Shown: positions 24,109-32,027, counted from the stretch's first letter. The stretch is 38,431 nucleotides of DNA from Candidatus Merdivicinus excrementipullorum (GCA_018716725.1 DVJP01000058.1:1-38431), one strand, 5' to 3'. The notes: generated by a model not told the origin, from the sequence alone. Numbers and translations are program-made.

Positions 24109-24612
24109 TCAGCAAGCTTCTTTCTGTTCCCGGATCTGATCCAGAACAACGGCGAAGTTGCGGATAACACCGTTGAAACCGCCGAGCACGCGTGCAATAA
24201 GCACTTCCCGAGAGGGGATCTCAGCCAGTTCGTTGACGCCGGCTACATCGAGGAGTTTGCCCTCAACGAAACCAGCCTTCACATTGAAGCCTTCCTTTAC
24301 AGCTTTGGAGTATTTTGCAATAATCCGCGCAGCTGCAGTTGCATCTTCTTCAGACACAGCGAAAGCGGTGGTACCATCCAGGTGTTTTGCCAGGTCGGCA
24401 TACTGAGTGCCTTCCACAGCGAACCGGATGATAGAGTTTTTGTAAACGCAGTAGTCGACGCCTGCCTCGCGCAGCTCTTTACGGAGCTGGGTATCGTTTG
24501 CAACATCGATGCCTTTGTAGTCAACCATAACGCCGGCAACAGCCTTTTCCAGCTTTGCTTTCAGGTCGGCCACAGCCTGCTGTTTTTCAAGTAATACTTT
24601 TTCGCTTGCCAA
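24109..24612 (-). CDS. rplJ: Ribosomal protein L10
   Basis: The stalk-base protein that anchors L7/L12 dimers. It starts ASEKVLLEKQQAVADLKAK and has VMVDYKGIDVANDTQLRKEL (about 31-50) and the typical conserved core YCVYKNSIIRFAVE. The 167-residue length assumes a TTG start at 24612, which has GGAGG 8 nt ahead. The GTG at 24621 lies inside that ribosome site and is less likely. Expression should be controlled by the leader at 24613-24771, to which L10 (with L7/L12) binds in relatives. Confidence 0.95.
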   Translation of the reverse strand: MASEKVLLEKQQAVADLKAKLEKAVAGVMVDYKGIDVANDTQLRKELREAGVDYCVYKNSIIRFAVEGTQYADLAKHLDGTTAFAVSEEDATAAARIIAKYSKAVKEGFNVKAGFVEGKLLDVAGVNELAEIPSREVLIARVLGGFNGVIRNFAVVLDQIREQKEAC

Positions 24613-24771
24613 ATCGTTCACCTCCAGCTAATTAGTACGGAAATCCGCATGAGAAAAGCCCTTCCCAAGACAGAGAAGGGCAAAATACGTTTCGGTATTT
24701 TGGTTTCTCCTCGGCAGGCGGCAAAGCCGTTAGCCTGTTTGACACAGGACCTGCTGTCTTTGGATTCCAGC
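24613..24771 (-). ncRNA. L10 leader (autoregulatory attenuator of rplJ-rplL)
   Basis: About 160 nt of untranslated leader between promoter and rplJ. Its end carries a terminator hairpin (GCCCTTC at 24675-24681 side with its complement at 24658-24664) followed by TTTTC. An upstream segment (24754-24763, CCAAAGACAG on the gene strand) is complementary to the terminator loop segment (24665-24673, CTGTCTTGG), giving a visible antiterminator alternative. In other Bacillota this leader is bound by the L10-L12 complex; that part is known from the family, not seen here. Confidence 0.85.
24654..24681 (-). terminator. Attenuator hairpin within the L10 leader
   Basis: Minus-strand 7-bp stem GCCCTTC/GAAGGGC around a 10-nt loop, then TTTTC, 40 nt ahead of rplJ. 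Confidence 0.75.
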
Positions 24772-24777
24772 TTTTCT

Positions 24778-24806
24778 ATTATACCACGGGGCCTTCCAAA
24801 AGTCAA
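24778..24806 (-). promoter_or_regulatory. Sigma-A promoter of rplJ-rplL
   Basis: Minus-strand TTGACT (24801-24806), 17 bp, TATAAT (24778-24783), just after the rplA stop codon region. It allows rplJ-rplL to be transcribed apart from the upstream genes. Confidence 0.88.
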
Positions 24807-24830
24807 GCCCCGCGGCATATTTTTTTGAAA

Positions 24831-25523
24831 TTATGCGCCGTAGCGGGTGGGGTTGATGCGCACGCCGGGGCCCATGGTGGAAGCGACCACGCAGGATTTG
24901 ACGTACTGGCCTTTGGCAGCGGCGGGTTTTGCCTTGACAATGGCGTTCATCAGGGCGTCGAAGTTCTCCTGGAGCTTCTCAGCGCCGAAGGAAGCCTTGC
25001 CGATGGGGCAGTGGATGATGTTGGTCTTGTCCAGACGGTACTCGATCTTACCGGCTTTTGCTTCGGTGACAGCCTTGGCAACGTCGGGGGTAACGGTACC
25101 GGCCTTGGGAGAGGGCATCAGGCCGCGGGGGCCCAGCACTTTACCAAGACGGCCGACAACGCCCATCATGTCGGGAGTTGCGATAACCACATCGAAATCC
25201 ATCCAGCCTTCGGACTGGATCTTCTGCACATATTCCTCGCCAACATAGTCAGCGCCGGCGTTTTTGGCAGCCTCAATGTTGTTGTCTTTGCAGATAACCA
25301 GGACGCGGACAGTTTTGCCGGTGCCGTTGGGCAGGACGACAGCGCCGCGGACCTGCTGGTCAGCGTGACGGGAGTCAACACCCAGGCGGATGTGAACTTC
25401 CACGGTCTCGTCAAATTTTGCTTTCGCGGTTTTTACGACGGTATCCAGAGCCTCCGCTGCTTCAAACAGGTTGCTGCGGTCAAAGGCTTTGAGGCTATCC
25501 GTATATTTTTTACCATGTTTCAT
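24831..25523 (-). CDS. rplA: Ribosomal protein L1
   Basis: The 230-residue L1 stalk protein of the large subunit. The start [17 protein letters not shown], the segment [40 protein letters not shown] (about 126-145) and the final [15 protein letters not shown] are family signatures. The ribosome site is GGGAGG. It is 61 nt after rplK. In many bacteria L1 represses its own operon by binding the rplK leader. Confidence 0.98.
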   Translation of the reverse strand: MKHGKKYTDSLKAFDRSNLFEAAEALDTVVKTAKAKFDETVEVHIRLGVDSRHADQQVRGAVVLPNGTGKTVRVLVICKDNNIEAAKNAGADYVGEEYVQKIQSEGWMDFDVVIATPDMMGVVGRLGKVLGPRGLMPSPKAGTVTPDVAKAVTEAKAGKIEYRLDKTNIIHCPIGKASFGAEKLQENFDALMNAIVKAKPAAAKGQYVKSCVVASTMGPGVRINPTRYGA

Positions 25524-25584
25524 ACCAAATAATCCTCCCTGATAAGTGGTTCATAGCGGAATTATCCTCCCACACAGGCGGGGG

Positions 25585-26010
25585 TTAATCCACGACCTCG
25601 ATGCCCATGGAACGGGCGGTACCAGCGATCATGCTCATCGCAGACTCCATATTCGCGGCGTTCAGGTCGCGCATTTTGGTCTCAGCGATCTTCTGCACCT
25701 GCTCCTTGGTGATCTTGCCAACTTTCTTCTTGTTGGGCTCGCCGGAAGCAGACTCCAGGCCGGCGGCTTTCTTAATGAGGACAGCCGCGGGAGGGGTTTT
25801 GGTGATGAAGGAGAAGGTACGGTCGGCATAAACGGTGATAACAACCGGGATGATCATGCCGATGTCGTTTTTGGTACGCTCATTGAATTCCTTGGTAAAG
25901 GACATGATGTTCACGCCGTGCTGGCCGAGAGCAGGGCCAACGGGCGGTGCAGGTGTTGCCTTACCTGCCGGGATCTGCAGCTTAATAAAGCCTGTTACTT
26001 TCTGAGCCAT
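25585..26010 (-). CDS. rplK: Ribosomal protein L11
   Basis: A 141-residue large-subunit protein at the GTPase-associated centre. It opens [21 protein letters not shown] and contains [17 protein letters not shown] and, at the end, [15 protein letters not shown]. The start follows TGGAGGTGC. The longer frame to 26070 is part of the leader. The 139-nt leader ahead holds two hairpins (26044-26062 and 26075-26100) that could be the regulatory target of L1; this is inference. Confidence 0.98.
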   Translation of the reverse strand: MAQKVTGFIKLQIPAGKATPAPPVGPALGQHGVNIMSFTKEFNERTKNDIGMIIPVVITVYADRTFSFITKTPPAAVLIKKAAGLESASGEPNKKKVGKITKEQVQKIAETKMRDLNAANMESAMSMIAGTARSMGIEVVD

Positions 26011-26043
26011 GATAAGCACCTCCAAAATAACGTGGTAAATGGC

Positions 26044-26100
26044 GGAAAAGGGGGCCTTTTCCTCCCACATTCAAATTGGAACCTTCTTTTCTATTCCAAT
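26044..26100 (-). other. Two hairpins in the rplK leader
   Basis: Stems GGAAAAGG/CCTTTTCC (26044-26051 with 26055-26062) and ATTGGAA/TTCCAAT (26075-26081 with 26094-26100) lie between nusG and rplK. There is no T-run. L1 commonly represses translation from a site in this leader, so one of the hairpins may be that site. Confidence 0.4.
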
Positions 26101-26149
26101 CTGAAAGGCGCCCAGAGCCGGACGCTTTACGATTTGTTTGCCAAAAGAA

Positions 26150-26674
26150 TTATTCGCCTGCCAGTTCAATCTGGCCAAGCTGAAGTTCCGCCAGGGTGTC
26201 CCGTCCGAACATGGAAACAGTCACCTTGACGATGTCCTTGTCTGCGTCGATCTCCTCTACCCGGCCGATAAAGCCTTCCAGAGGACCGTGAATCACCTTC
26301 ACGCTGCTGCCGACCTGGTAATTGACTTCCACTGTCCGCACGTCGACACCCAGCTTCTCCACTTCCTCGTCGGTTAAGGGGATGGGCTTGCTGGCGGGGC
26401 CGACAAAGCCGGTCACGCCGCGGATATTGCGGATGACATACCACGAATCGTCCGTCAGGATCATTTTGACAAGAACATAACCGGGGAAAATCTTGCGTTC
26501 CACTTCCCGCTTTTTGTCGTCCTTATATTCGACAACAGTTTCCGTGGGTATGCTTACCTCAAAAATCAGATCGCCGAGACCTTGGTTCTCCACGAACTTC
26601 TCTATATTTTGTGCAACTTTGTTCTCATACCCGGAATATGTGTGAACAACATACCATTTTGGTGTTTCTGCCAT
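26150..26674 (-). CDS. nusG: Transcription termination/antitermination factor NusG
   Basis: A 174-residue transcription elongation factor that binds RNA polymerase. The N-terminal NGN domain starts PKWYVVHTYSGYENKVAQNIE and has ERKIFPGYVLVKM and VIRNIRGVTGFVG; the C-terminal KOW domain has VKVIHGPLEGFIGRVEEID. The start follows GGAGGTCTG. Standard place between secE and rplK. Confidence 0.98.
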   Translation of the reverse strand: MAETPKWYVVHTYSGYENKVAQNIEKFVENQGLGDLIFEVSIPTETVVEYKDDKKREVERKIFPGYVLVKMILTDDSWYVIRNIRGVTGFVGPASKPIPLTDEEVEKLGVDVRTVEVNYQVGSSVKVIHGPLEGFIGRVEEIDADKDIVKVTVSMFGRDTLAELQLGQIELAGE

Positions 26675-26723
26675 GAATTTCAGACCTCCGACAAATCAAG
26701 CTTGGAACATTGGAACAGACAGC

Positions 26724-26984
26724 TTACGCGCCCAGGACGAAGCCCCGGACCACCGCGAGCACCCAGTCGAGCACCCAGATGACAACGCCGACCGACGCCA
26801 TCATTACCAAAGCGACGCCCGTATTGTTGAGCACCTGCTTTTTGGTGGGCCAGACGACCTTTTTCATCTCACTTTTCAAGTCTTTGAAGAAACGGGAAGC
26901 TTTTTTCAGAAAGCCGTCTTTTTTCTGGGCAGGCTTAGCGCCCTTGGCTTTCTCAAGAGCCTTCTTATCTTTCTGCTCTGCCAT
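26724..26984 (-). CDS. secE: Protein translocase subunit SecE
   Basis: An 86-residue inner-membrane subunit of the SecYEG channel. A Lys/Ala-rich N-terminal extension of about 25 residues precedes FLKKASRFFKDLKSEMKKVVWP, with the conserved amphipathic helix and VVWPTKK, then one membrane helix (about 57-80). The ribosome site is AGGAGAGG. Sits between rpmG and nusG. Confidence 0.97.
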   Translation of the reverse strand: MAEQKDKKALEKAKGAKPAQKKDGFLKKASRFFKDLKSEMKKVVWPTKKQVLNNTGVALVMMASVGVVIWVLDWVLAVVRGFVLGA

Positions 26985-27002
26985 TGTGTTCCCCTCTCCT
27001 AA

Positions 27003-27152
27003 TTACTTGGTTTCTTTGTGGGTGGTGTGTTTTTTGCAGAAACGGCAGTATTTGCTCATTTCCAGCCGGTCAGGATCGTTTTTCTTGTTCTTCATTGTGT
27101 TGTAGTTGCGCTGTTTGCACTCTGTGCAAGCTAAGGTTACTTTTACCCGCAT
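27003..27152 (-). CDS. rpmG: Ribosomal protein L33 (zinc-binding type)
   Basis: A 49-residue protein of the large subunit. It starts [19 protein letters not shown] and ends KHTTHKETK. Two CxxC pairs (Cys9-Cys12 and Cys36-Cys39) mark the zinc-binding paralogue. The ribosome site is a perfect AGGAGGTG. It leads the rpmG-secE-nusG-rplK-rplA series and is 18 nt before secE. Confidence 0.96.
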   Translation of the reverse strand: MRVKVTLACTECKQRNYNTMKNKKNDPDRLEMSKYCRFCKKHTTHKETK

Positions 27153-27308
27153 TTCGGCACCTCCTGTATAATCGGACTAATTTGCCTCCCTCAAAAAGGA
27201 GAGAACGCTGTTTGGGGATCTTCCCGCCCCGGATTTTGCTCCGTTTCGGAAAGGCCGGCCTGTTTTCCAGGCCAATTTTTGCACAAAAAAATAAACCCTT
27301 TTAGAGGT
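27153..27308 (-). other. Untranslated leader of rpmG
   Basis: About 155 nt between the promoter and the L33 start. It contains a hairpin GGCCTG/CAGGCC (27257-27262 with 27268-27273) and no credible gene. No known riboswitch was recognised. Confidence 0.45.
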
Positions 27309-27314
27309 GCTTAT

Positions 27315-27343
27315 ATTATAGCACATCCAAAAGGGCTTGTCAA
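27315..27343 (-). promoter_or_regulatory. Consensus sigma-A promoter of rpmG-secE-nusG-rplKA
   Basis: Minus-strand TTGACA (27338-27343), 17 bp, TATAAT (27315-27320): both hexamers match consensus exactly, the strongest promoter in the window. Confidence 0.92.
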
Positions 27344-27381
27344 CGGATATTTTCACTTTTTTCGGGAATTTTTAGCACGGA

Positions 27382-27408
27382 CCTGCCGCCCCTCTTTCAA
27401 GCGGCAGG
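27382..27408 (-). other. Hairpin after the DUF4091 gene
   Basis: Stem CCTGCCGC/GCGGCAGG (27401-27408 with 27382-27389) around an 11-nt loop, about 20 nt past the stop codon. There is no T-run, so it may stabilise the 3' end rather than terminate. Confidence 0.5.
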
Positions 27409-27427
27409 CAAGAGGCGTTTTGAGAGG

Positions 27428-29095
27428 TTACGCGCGTTTCCGGATCTCCTCATTGACCCGGTTCCGCAGATTTAAGAGATAAGCCGCCTCGGTGGGGTAC
27501 TCAAAGAAGGTCAGTTCTTTGGAAAGGCCGCCTTCCAGAAGCTCCAGGACAAACTCCCGGCCGGTCAGGGATTCCAGAAGCTCCAAGGCACGCTGGTCGT
27601 TTAAACCGTCGTAGAACACCCGCAGGCGGATGGAATCCCAGGGTTCCCCATTGTCGCCGGGATAAACCAGGAAGGGGTCGCCGGAGGGCAGGCCGCAGTC
27701 GGCGTCGGTGACGGCAAAGGGGTCGATGTGCCGCAGGGAAAGCTGGCTGTTATAGAAGTTAAAGCCCCACTGCAAAAAGCCCTTTACCCGGTATTTATAA
27801 AGCTGGGCGCCCAGGATGCGGTTCCGGGCGGAGGGCATGCACATAAACCGGTTGCTGACCTGGTAATTCTGGCCAACACAGTAATAAACCCACAAATCCT
27901 CCACATTGTTTTCCAGAAAGGGGGTTACATGGTTTAACGCCACCACAGGATGCTCGCAGACGCCCTGTTTAAAGAAGCTGTAATCGCTGAGGGCGTCCAT
28001 GAGGGGATAGCCCCGGAGGTATTCCGCAATCTGCTTTTTGCAGGCGTCATACTGTTCCAGGATATCGGCCCCAGGCTCGTCGGAAACATGGAACCGCACC
28101 TGGTCCTTGGAAAGGCCCAGCCGGTCAAGCTCCGCGGTCAGTGCAGGCAGGAAGGCCGCCAGGAACTCCCGGTACTCAGGGCTTACGGCGTCGCTTTCCC
28201 AGCCGAAGATCCGGCGGTACTGGCCGTTGTCCATAGCCATGATTTTGGGGCAGTGCTTTGCGCCCCACTGGGTGTAAAGGTGGGCCATCTCAAAATACTT
28301 GATGCCGCAGGAAAGGCAGAGCTTCACCCACCGTTCCAGCTTTTCAAAACCGAAGGAATACTTTCCGTTTTCCCGGGTCACGTCCACCAGCTGCACCGTG
28401 GTGCGCTCGTGGCCCACCGCCGTATCCAGGGCAGGCGTAAAAATGGGGGTTAAGAGCATATTGACGCCGTATTTTGCGGCGGTGCGGATCTGGCCCTCCA
28501 CCAGCTTCCAGTGCTCCTCGCTCCAGGGCGTTACATGGTAATAGTCGGCGATGCAGTCGCAGTAGAACCACTCGGTGTGGATAAGCTTCTGCTCCGGCAG
28601 GCTTGCGCCGATTACTTCCACCGGGACGGTGACGGAATGCTCTTCCCACTGGCCGCCGTAAGTTGTTTCCGCGGAAACCGTCACCGTCACCGGGAACTCC
28701 CCGGCAGGGGTGGTTTCATCGGACAAAAGCTGGATCCAGACAGCGTTCCAGCACTGGGGCGCCATCCGCACGCCTTCCTCCGGCAGAGGGGCCAGCAGGT
28801 CCGGGTAAAGGCCCGGGGCAGTGCGGAGGAAATTGCCGTCGGCGGTGTTGGCCACCGGGTATTGAGACGGCACGCTCTTCACCTGGGTGACGTTCAGCCA
28901 CTTTTCCAGGGGGGAAGACACCTTCACCCGGACATTCCGCCAGGCTTTGTCGCCGCCGGGCGTGTTCATGTAAAAAGCAATCTGGAAGGAAAGCTGGTCC
29001 TTCCGCAGCATGGAGAACTTTCCGGAATACTCCGCCGGACGTTCATCCAAGAACACCTTTTCCAACCCCGATACGATCAGCAGATGGTCAATCAT
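27428..29095 (-). CDS. DUF4091 domain-containing protein (glycosidase-like)
   Basis: A 555-residue protein whose C-terminal part carries the DUF4091 pattern: GDPFLVYPGDNGEPWDSIRLRV, then YDGLNDQRALELLE (about 470-505). The middle looks like a TIM-barrel glycoside hydrolase, with MLLTPIFTPALD, FEMAHLYTQWGAK and FHVSDEPGADILEQYDACKK (an acidic motif possibly catalytic). The N-terminal third is beta-rich. No signal peptide is seen, so it probably acts on intracellular sugars; the substrate is unknown. AGGAGGCG precedes the ATG. Two TATAAT boxes lie at 29113-29132, without a clear -35. Confidence 0.85.
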   Translation of the reverse strand: MIDHLLIVSGLEKVFLDERPAEYSGKFSMLRKDQLSFQIAFYMNTPGGDKAWRNVRVKVSSPLEKWLNVTQVKSVPSQYPVANTADGNFLRTAPGLYPDLLAPLPEEGVRMAPQCWNAVWIQLLSDETTPAGEFPVTVTVSAETTYGGQWEEHSVTVPVEVIGASLPEQKLIHTEWFYCDCIADYYHVTPWSEEHWKLVEGQIRTAAKYGVNMLLTPIFTPALDTAVGHERTTVQLVDVTRENGKYSFGFEKLERWVKLCLSCGIKYFEMAHLYTQWGAKHCPKIMAMDNGQYRRIFGWESDAVSPEYREFLAAFLPALTAELDRLGLSKDQVRFHVSDEPGADILEQYDACKKQIAEYLRGYPLMDALSDYSFFKQGVCEHPVVALNHVTPFLENNVEDLWVYYCVGQNYQVSNRFMCMPSARNRILGAQLYKYRVKGFLQWGFNFYNSQLSLRHIDPFAVTDADCGLPSGDPFLVYPGDNGEPWDSIRLRVFYDGLNDQRALELLESLTGREFVLELLEGGLSKELTFFEYPTEAAYLLNLRNRVNEEIRKRA

Positions 29096-29232
29096 GTAAA
29101 ACGCCTCCTATCGCGCATTATAGTACTTCCATTATAGCAGATTCCCGCTTCCCGCATAGAGCTTTTCCCGGATTCCCCGGATAACTTGATTTTTTCCGCA
29201 AAAAAACTAACGCCTTCTTCACAATTTTCCGG

Positions 29233-29261
29233 TTGCAAATCCCCGGAAGCTATGTTACTAT
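29233..29261 (+). promoter_or_regulatory. Promoter of the lipoprotein gene
   Basis: TTGCAA (29233-29238), 17 bp, TACTAT (29256-29261), 90 bp ahead of the start codon. Confidence 0.65.
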
Positions 29262-29350
29262 GAAGGTAGAAAGGGGTTCCCTTTCTTTGCAGCCGCCATT
29301 TGACCGCGGACAAACGGGTTTTGCCCCATTGTCCGGGAAAGGAGAGTCTT

Positions 29351-30064
29351 ATGAACAAAAAAATGCTTGCGGCCCTGCTGGCCGTTTCCTGCGCCGGAGC
29401 GGTGGCTTTGACCGCCTGCAACGGCGATACACAAGGCAGTTCTTCCAGCGCCGAATCCTCCCTGGAATCCTCTGCGGAGTCCTCTGCGGAAGAATCCTCC
29501 CAGGCAGCCAGCGAACCCTCTGAGGCGCCCCAAACCCTCACTGTGGAACAAGCGGAACAGCTTGTCCGGGACAGCCTGCCCATTGATTTTGAAGGCCTTA
29601 CCATTTCCTTAAACGACGACAGCCGTTCCTGGAACGGCCGCACCTATTACCACTTCCTGCTGGATAACGACCAGGTTACCCTGGAAACCTCCGTTATGGT
29701 GGACCAGGAAAACGGCCAGGTGTTCACCTATTACCCAGACGGCTCCGCCTACGCCCCGGAGGACGACCCCTTCTGCAAAACCTACGGCAAGGAGGTAAGC
29801 TGGGCCGGAACTTATGTAAGCGAAAGCGGCATCACTCTTTCCCTGGAACCCATTGACAGCAACTCCTTTGAATTTACCTTTACCGGTGAAAACGGCAGCC
29901 TGGAGCAGCAGCTGGCACAAGTAAACGGCGCCCAGGCGGAATCTACCTCCATTGAAGGCGCAGCCGTCCGCTTCTCCCAGGAAAACGGCGTCATCACCGT
30001 CACTTCGGAAGGCCCCCTTCCCGGAACCATTTCCGTAGACGGCGTTTACTCCCCCGCCGAATAA
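29351..30064 (+). CDS. Secreted lipoprotein, uncharacterised
   Basis: A 237-residue protein with a lipoprotein signal peptide: NKKMLAALLAVSCAGAVALTAC, where LTAC is the lipobox with Cys at about residue 23. A Ser/Glu-rich linker (about 28-55) follows and holds the body off the membrane. The rest is beta-rich: a segment like a PepSY/DUF-type repeat (SWNGRTYYHFLLDND, about 97-111) and a lipocalin-like strand set (YVSESGITLSLEPIDSNSFEF). The product should sit on the outer face of the cell membrane. The ATG follows GGAGAG. No function can be assigned. Confidence 0.85.
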   Translation: MNKKMLAALLAVSCAGAVALTACNGDTQGSSSSAESSLESSAESSAEESSQAASEPSEAPQTLTVEQAEQLVRDSLPIDFEGLTISLNDDSRSWNGRTYYHFLLDNDQVTLETSVMVDQENGQVFTYYPDGSAYAPEDDPFCKTYGKEVSWAGTYVSESGITLSLEPIDSNSFEFTFTGENGSLEQQLAQVNGAQAESTSIEGAAVRFSQENGVITVTSEGPLPGTISVDGVYSPAE

Positions 30065-30069
30065 CCGGA

Positions 30070-30093
30070 AACCTCCCCTTGGAAGGGGAGGTT
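30070..30093 (+). terminator. Hairpin after the lipoprotein gene
   Basis: Stem AACCTCCCC/GGGGAGGTT around TTGGAA, 6 nt after the stop codon. The following bases are not a T-run, so termination strength is uncertain. Confidence 0.5.
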
Positions 30094-30192
30094 CAGCTTG
30101 TCGAAAACAGGTATGTGGTTTAGCAAATTGCACAAAGGGGTATAGTTTGCTGATGCAAATGAGCCGTAGAGAAAATTTGGAAAATTCTAATC

Positions 30193-30386
30193 CGTCATTT
30201 TGCTAGCAAAATGACGTGCGCGCGTCATCAAGCCAGCTTGATGACTGCATCCGCGGGCGGCTTGCGAGCCGTTCTTTTCTTTTTGTTCGCGCCCGGGGCG
30301 CGAAAGATTAGGATTTCGTTTTCTGCGGAAAACGACCAAAGGCTCCGCCTTTGGAATCTGCCGCCGGTCGTGAACTTGTTCACGAC
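30193..30386. repeat. Array of seven different palindromes
   Basis: Within 194 nt lie seven perfect inverted repeats with different stems: CGTCATTTTGCT and its complement (30193-30216), GTCATCAAGC (30224-30245), CGGCT (30258-30271), TTCGCGCC (30286-30304), CGTTTTC (30317-30334), CCAAAGGC (30336-30354) and GTCGTGAA (30367-30386). Spacers between them are 1-14 nt. No unit repeats another, so it is not a tandem repeat or CRISPR array. Confidence 0.85.
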
Positions 30387-30448
30387 ATGAAACAAGGTGG
30401 ACGAAAACTTTTTCTTTTGCGCAATTTTACTTTCAAAAGAGGTTTTCT

Positions 30449-30877
30449 TTAGGCGTTCTGGGTAAAATCAATGTCGTACCGGGCGCCGTGCCAGAACAGC
30501 ACCCCGTCTGTTAAGCGGATGCGCAGGATGCAGGTATTGGGGTCCGATTCGTTAATGTCGCCGTTGCCGTACCAGGCGGAGAACACTTCCTTTAATTTTG
30601 CCAGCAGGGCGGCGTTTTCCTCCGCCAGGACCCAGCCCAGGTTTTCGCCCACGCCATGGGCGGTAAACCAGTCCCCGCAGATTGCCGCGTTGGGGTTTTG
30701 GGCCAGCTGTTTGATTTTATTGGAAAGGGCGTAGGTAATCACGTAAAAGGACCCGTCCTCATAATAACTGTTGACAGTCCGGACCCAGGGCCTGTCCCCC
30801 TCCAGGGTTGCCAGGCAGATCTCCCGGTCCCGCCCAAATCGCTCCGTCATTTTTTCCTTCCAGGAATTGTCTCCCAT
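30449..30877 (-). CDS. Pyridoxamine 5'-phosphate oxidase-family protein
   Basis: A 142-residue split-barrel flavin-binding protein, cytosolic. After a short helix, EICLATLEGDRPWVRTVNSYYEDGSF (about 19-44) gives the first barrel strands typical of the PNPOx-like family, and KIKQLAQNPNAAICGDWF follows. The C-terminal half contains an invariant-looking WF/GV motif around residue 70. Known relatives reduce or oxidise small substrates or bind FMN or heme; the role here is unknown. AAGGAGG precedes the ATG. It is monocistronic with its own promoter. Confidence 0.85.
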   Translation of the reverse strand: MGDNSWKEKMTERFGRDREICLATLEGDRPWVRTVNSYYEDGSFYVITYALSNKIKQLAQNPNAAICGDWFTAHGVGENLGWVLAEENAALLAKLKEVFSAWYGNGDINESDPNTCILRIRLTDGVLFWHGARYDIDFTQNA

Positions 30878-30905
30878 TGCAGGTTCCTCCTTGCACTTTT
30901 TATTT

Positions 30906-30934
30906 AGTATACAGGAAATCTCGCTTATTTGCAA
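30906..30934 (-). promoter_or_regulatory. Promoter of the PNPOx-family gene
   Basis: Minus-strand TTGCAA (30929-30934), 17 bp, TATACT (30906-30911), about 30 bp before the start. Confidence 0.75.
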
Positions 30935-30981
30935 TATTTTTAATTAAAATTCCCTGCCGCAGCAAAAAATTTTCTTTGGCT

Positions 30982-31010
30982 TTTACAAAAGAAGATTTTT
31001 ATGTTAAAAT
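30982..31010 (+). promoter_or_regulatory. Promoter of the coiled-coil protein gene
   Basis: TTTACA (30982-30987), 17 bp, TAAAAT (31005-31010), 60 bp before the start codon. A GCCGC-TTTT-GCGGC hairpin (31027-31040) lies in the leader. Confidence 0.65.
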
Positions 31011-31070
31011 ATGATAGGAGATTCCCGCCGCTTTTGCGGCGTTCTGATTCTAATCAACGGAGGTATTTTT

Positions 31071-32027
31071 ATGGCGCAGAAGCGGTATATTCTGGCCCAT
31101 CAGGACGGCCAGTTCCTTGCCATCAACGAAGGCAGCCACTGGATTTACGTCCCCGATGCCGGGCTGGCAACATCCTTTACCCAGACCAAGGCCACCAATA
31201 TCCTGCAAAATATGATAAAACCCAAGGAACGGGAGCACTGGCAGTTAATGCCCTATGCCCAGCCCTCCGCCGGTCAGGAACAGCCCCCGGTGGACAAGCT
31301 GCCGGAGGAGGAAGTTCCGGAACCGGCGGCTGAAAAGGAAGCCGGCCCGGAAAAATCTGCCTCTGAGCCTGCTCCCAAGGCCAAACGGGGCCGGAAGAAG
31401 GCCGCCCCGGCGGAGCCTGCCCCGGAAGAACCCAAAGAAACTGCGCCCCAGGTATCTGAATCAAAAGAAAAAGAATCCGCCCCGGCGCAGCCGGAAAATA
31501 AGTCCGCCAAAAGCGAATCCCGCCAGAAGGCCAAGAAAAAGGTAGTTCCCGCTAAGGCCCCCCACCCGGTTCCTGCCCAGGCTGAGGAACCTTACGCCCT
31601 GGTCAACGAGTGGATGGACAAGGCCGCGGAACTGAAACGCCAGTATGAAACCCTGCTTCAGCGCAAAAAAGACCTGACGGAAGAACTCCGCCAGGTCAGC
31701 GCAGAACTCTGCGATCTGGAGCATTATATTGAGTTTACCTCGTTAAACGCCGCCAAAGGCTACCGGATTTACCGCCGCCTGCGGGACTGCCTCATCCGCC
31801 GCCGCAAAATCAAGGACGAGCTTATGTGCATTTCCATTTTCCTCAAGGCGGAGCCACACAACATTCTAAACGGCAATTTGTACCGGCAGTTTAACGGCCT
31901 GCGCACCCGGGAATACGCGCCCCGGGTATTGGGGGACCTTTTTCAGGAATGGTCCCGGGAAACCGGCCGTAAGCCCGGACAGCTAGGCCCAAAGAAGAAC
32001 GAGGATCAATCCCAAAGCAAAGAATAA
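31071..32027 (+). CDS. Uncharacterised protein with charged linker and coiled coil
   Basis: A 318-residue protein I cannot place in a named family. Residues 1-65 form a compact domain (AQKRYILAHQDGQFLAINE, then HWIYVPDAGLATSFTQTK). Residues about 75-190 are a low-complexity linker of Ala, Pro, Glu and Lys, including KAKRGRKKAAPAEPAPEEP. From about 195 a coiled coil begins (VNEWMDKAAELKRQYETLLQ), followed by a basic helical region (YRIYRRLRDCLIRRRKIKDE, about 247-266). The basic stretches suggest nucleic acid or ribosome contact, inference only. The ATG at 31071 follows CGGAGG. Its end overlaps the convergent zinc-ribbon gene by 45 nt. Confidence 0.8.
   Translation: MAQKRYILAHQDGQFLAINEGSHWIYVPDAGLATSFTQTKATNILQNMIKPKEREHWQLMPYAQPSAGQEQPPVDKLPEEEVPEPAAEKEAGPEKSASEPAPKAKRGRKKAAPAEPAPEEPKETAPQVSESKEKESAPAQPENKSAKSESRQKAKKKVVPAKAPHPVPAQAEEPYALVNEWMDKAAELKRQYETLLQRKKDLTEELRQVSAELCDLEHYIEFTSLNAAKGYRIYRRLRDCLIRRRKIKDELMCISIFLKAEPHNILNGNLYRQFNGLRTREYAPRVLGDLFQEWSRETGRKPGQLGPKKNEDQSQSKE

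Larger units (their letters stand above)
30065..30448. other. Gene-free stretch with a hairpin and a palindrome array
   Basis: About 385 bp between convergent genes. It begins with the hairpin at 30070-30093, then about 90 bp of AT-rich DNA with AGCAAA/TTTGCT (30122-30151), then the packed palindromes of 30193-30386, and a T-rich tail (about 30405-30450). No open frame here has a ribosome site. Confidence 0.75.

Noticed and set aside
29092-29643. 183-residue minus-strand frame across the lipoprotein gene
   Set aside because: Its Ser/Glu-rich composition mirrors the Ser/Glu-rich linker of the lipoprotein in the opposite strand; no ribosome site.
30193-30386. CRISPR array
   Set aside because: The palindromes differ from each other and spacing is irregular; there is no constant repeat and no cas gene.
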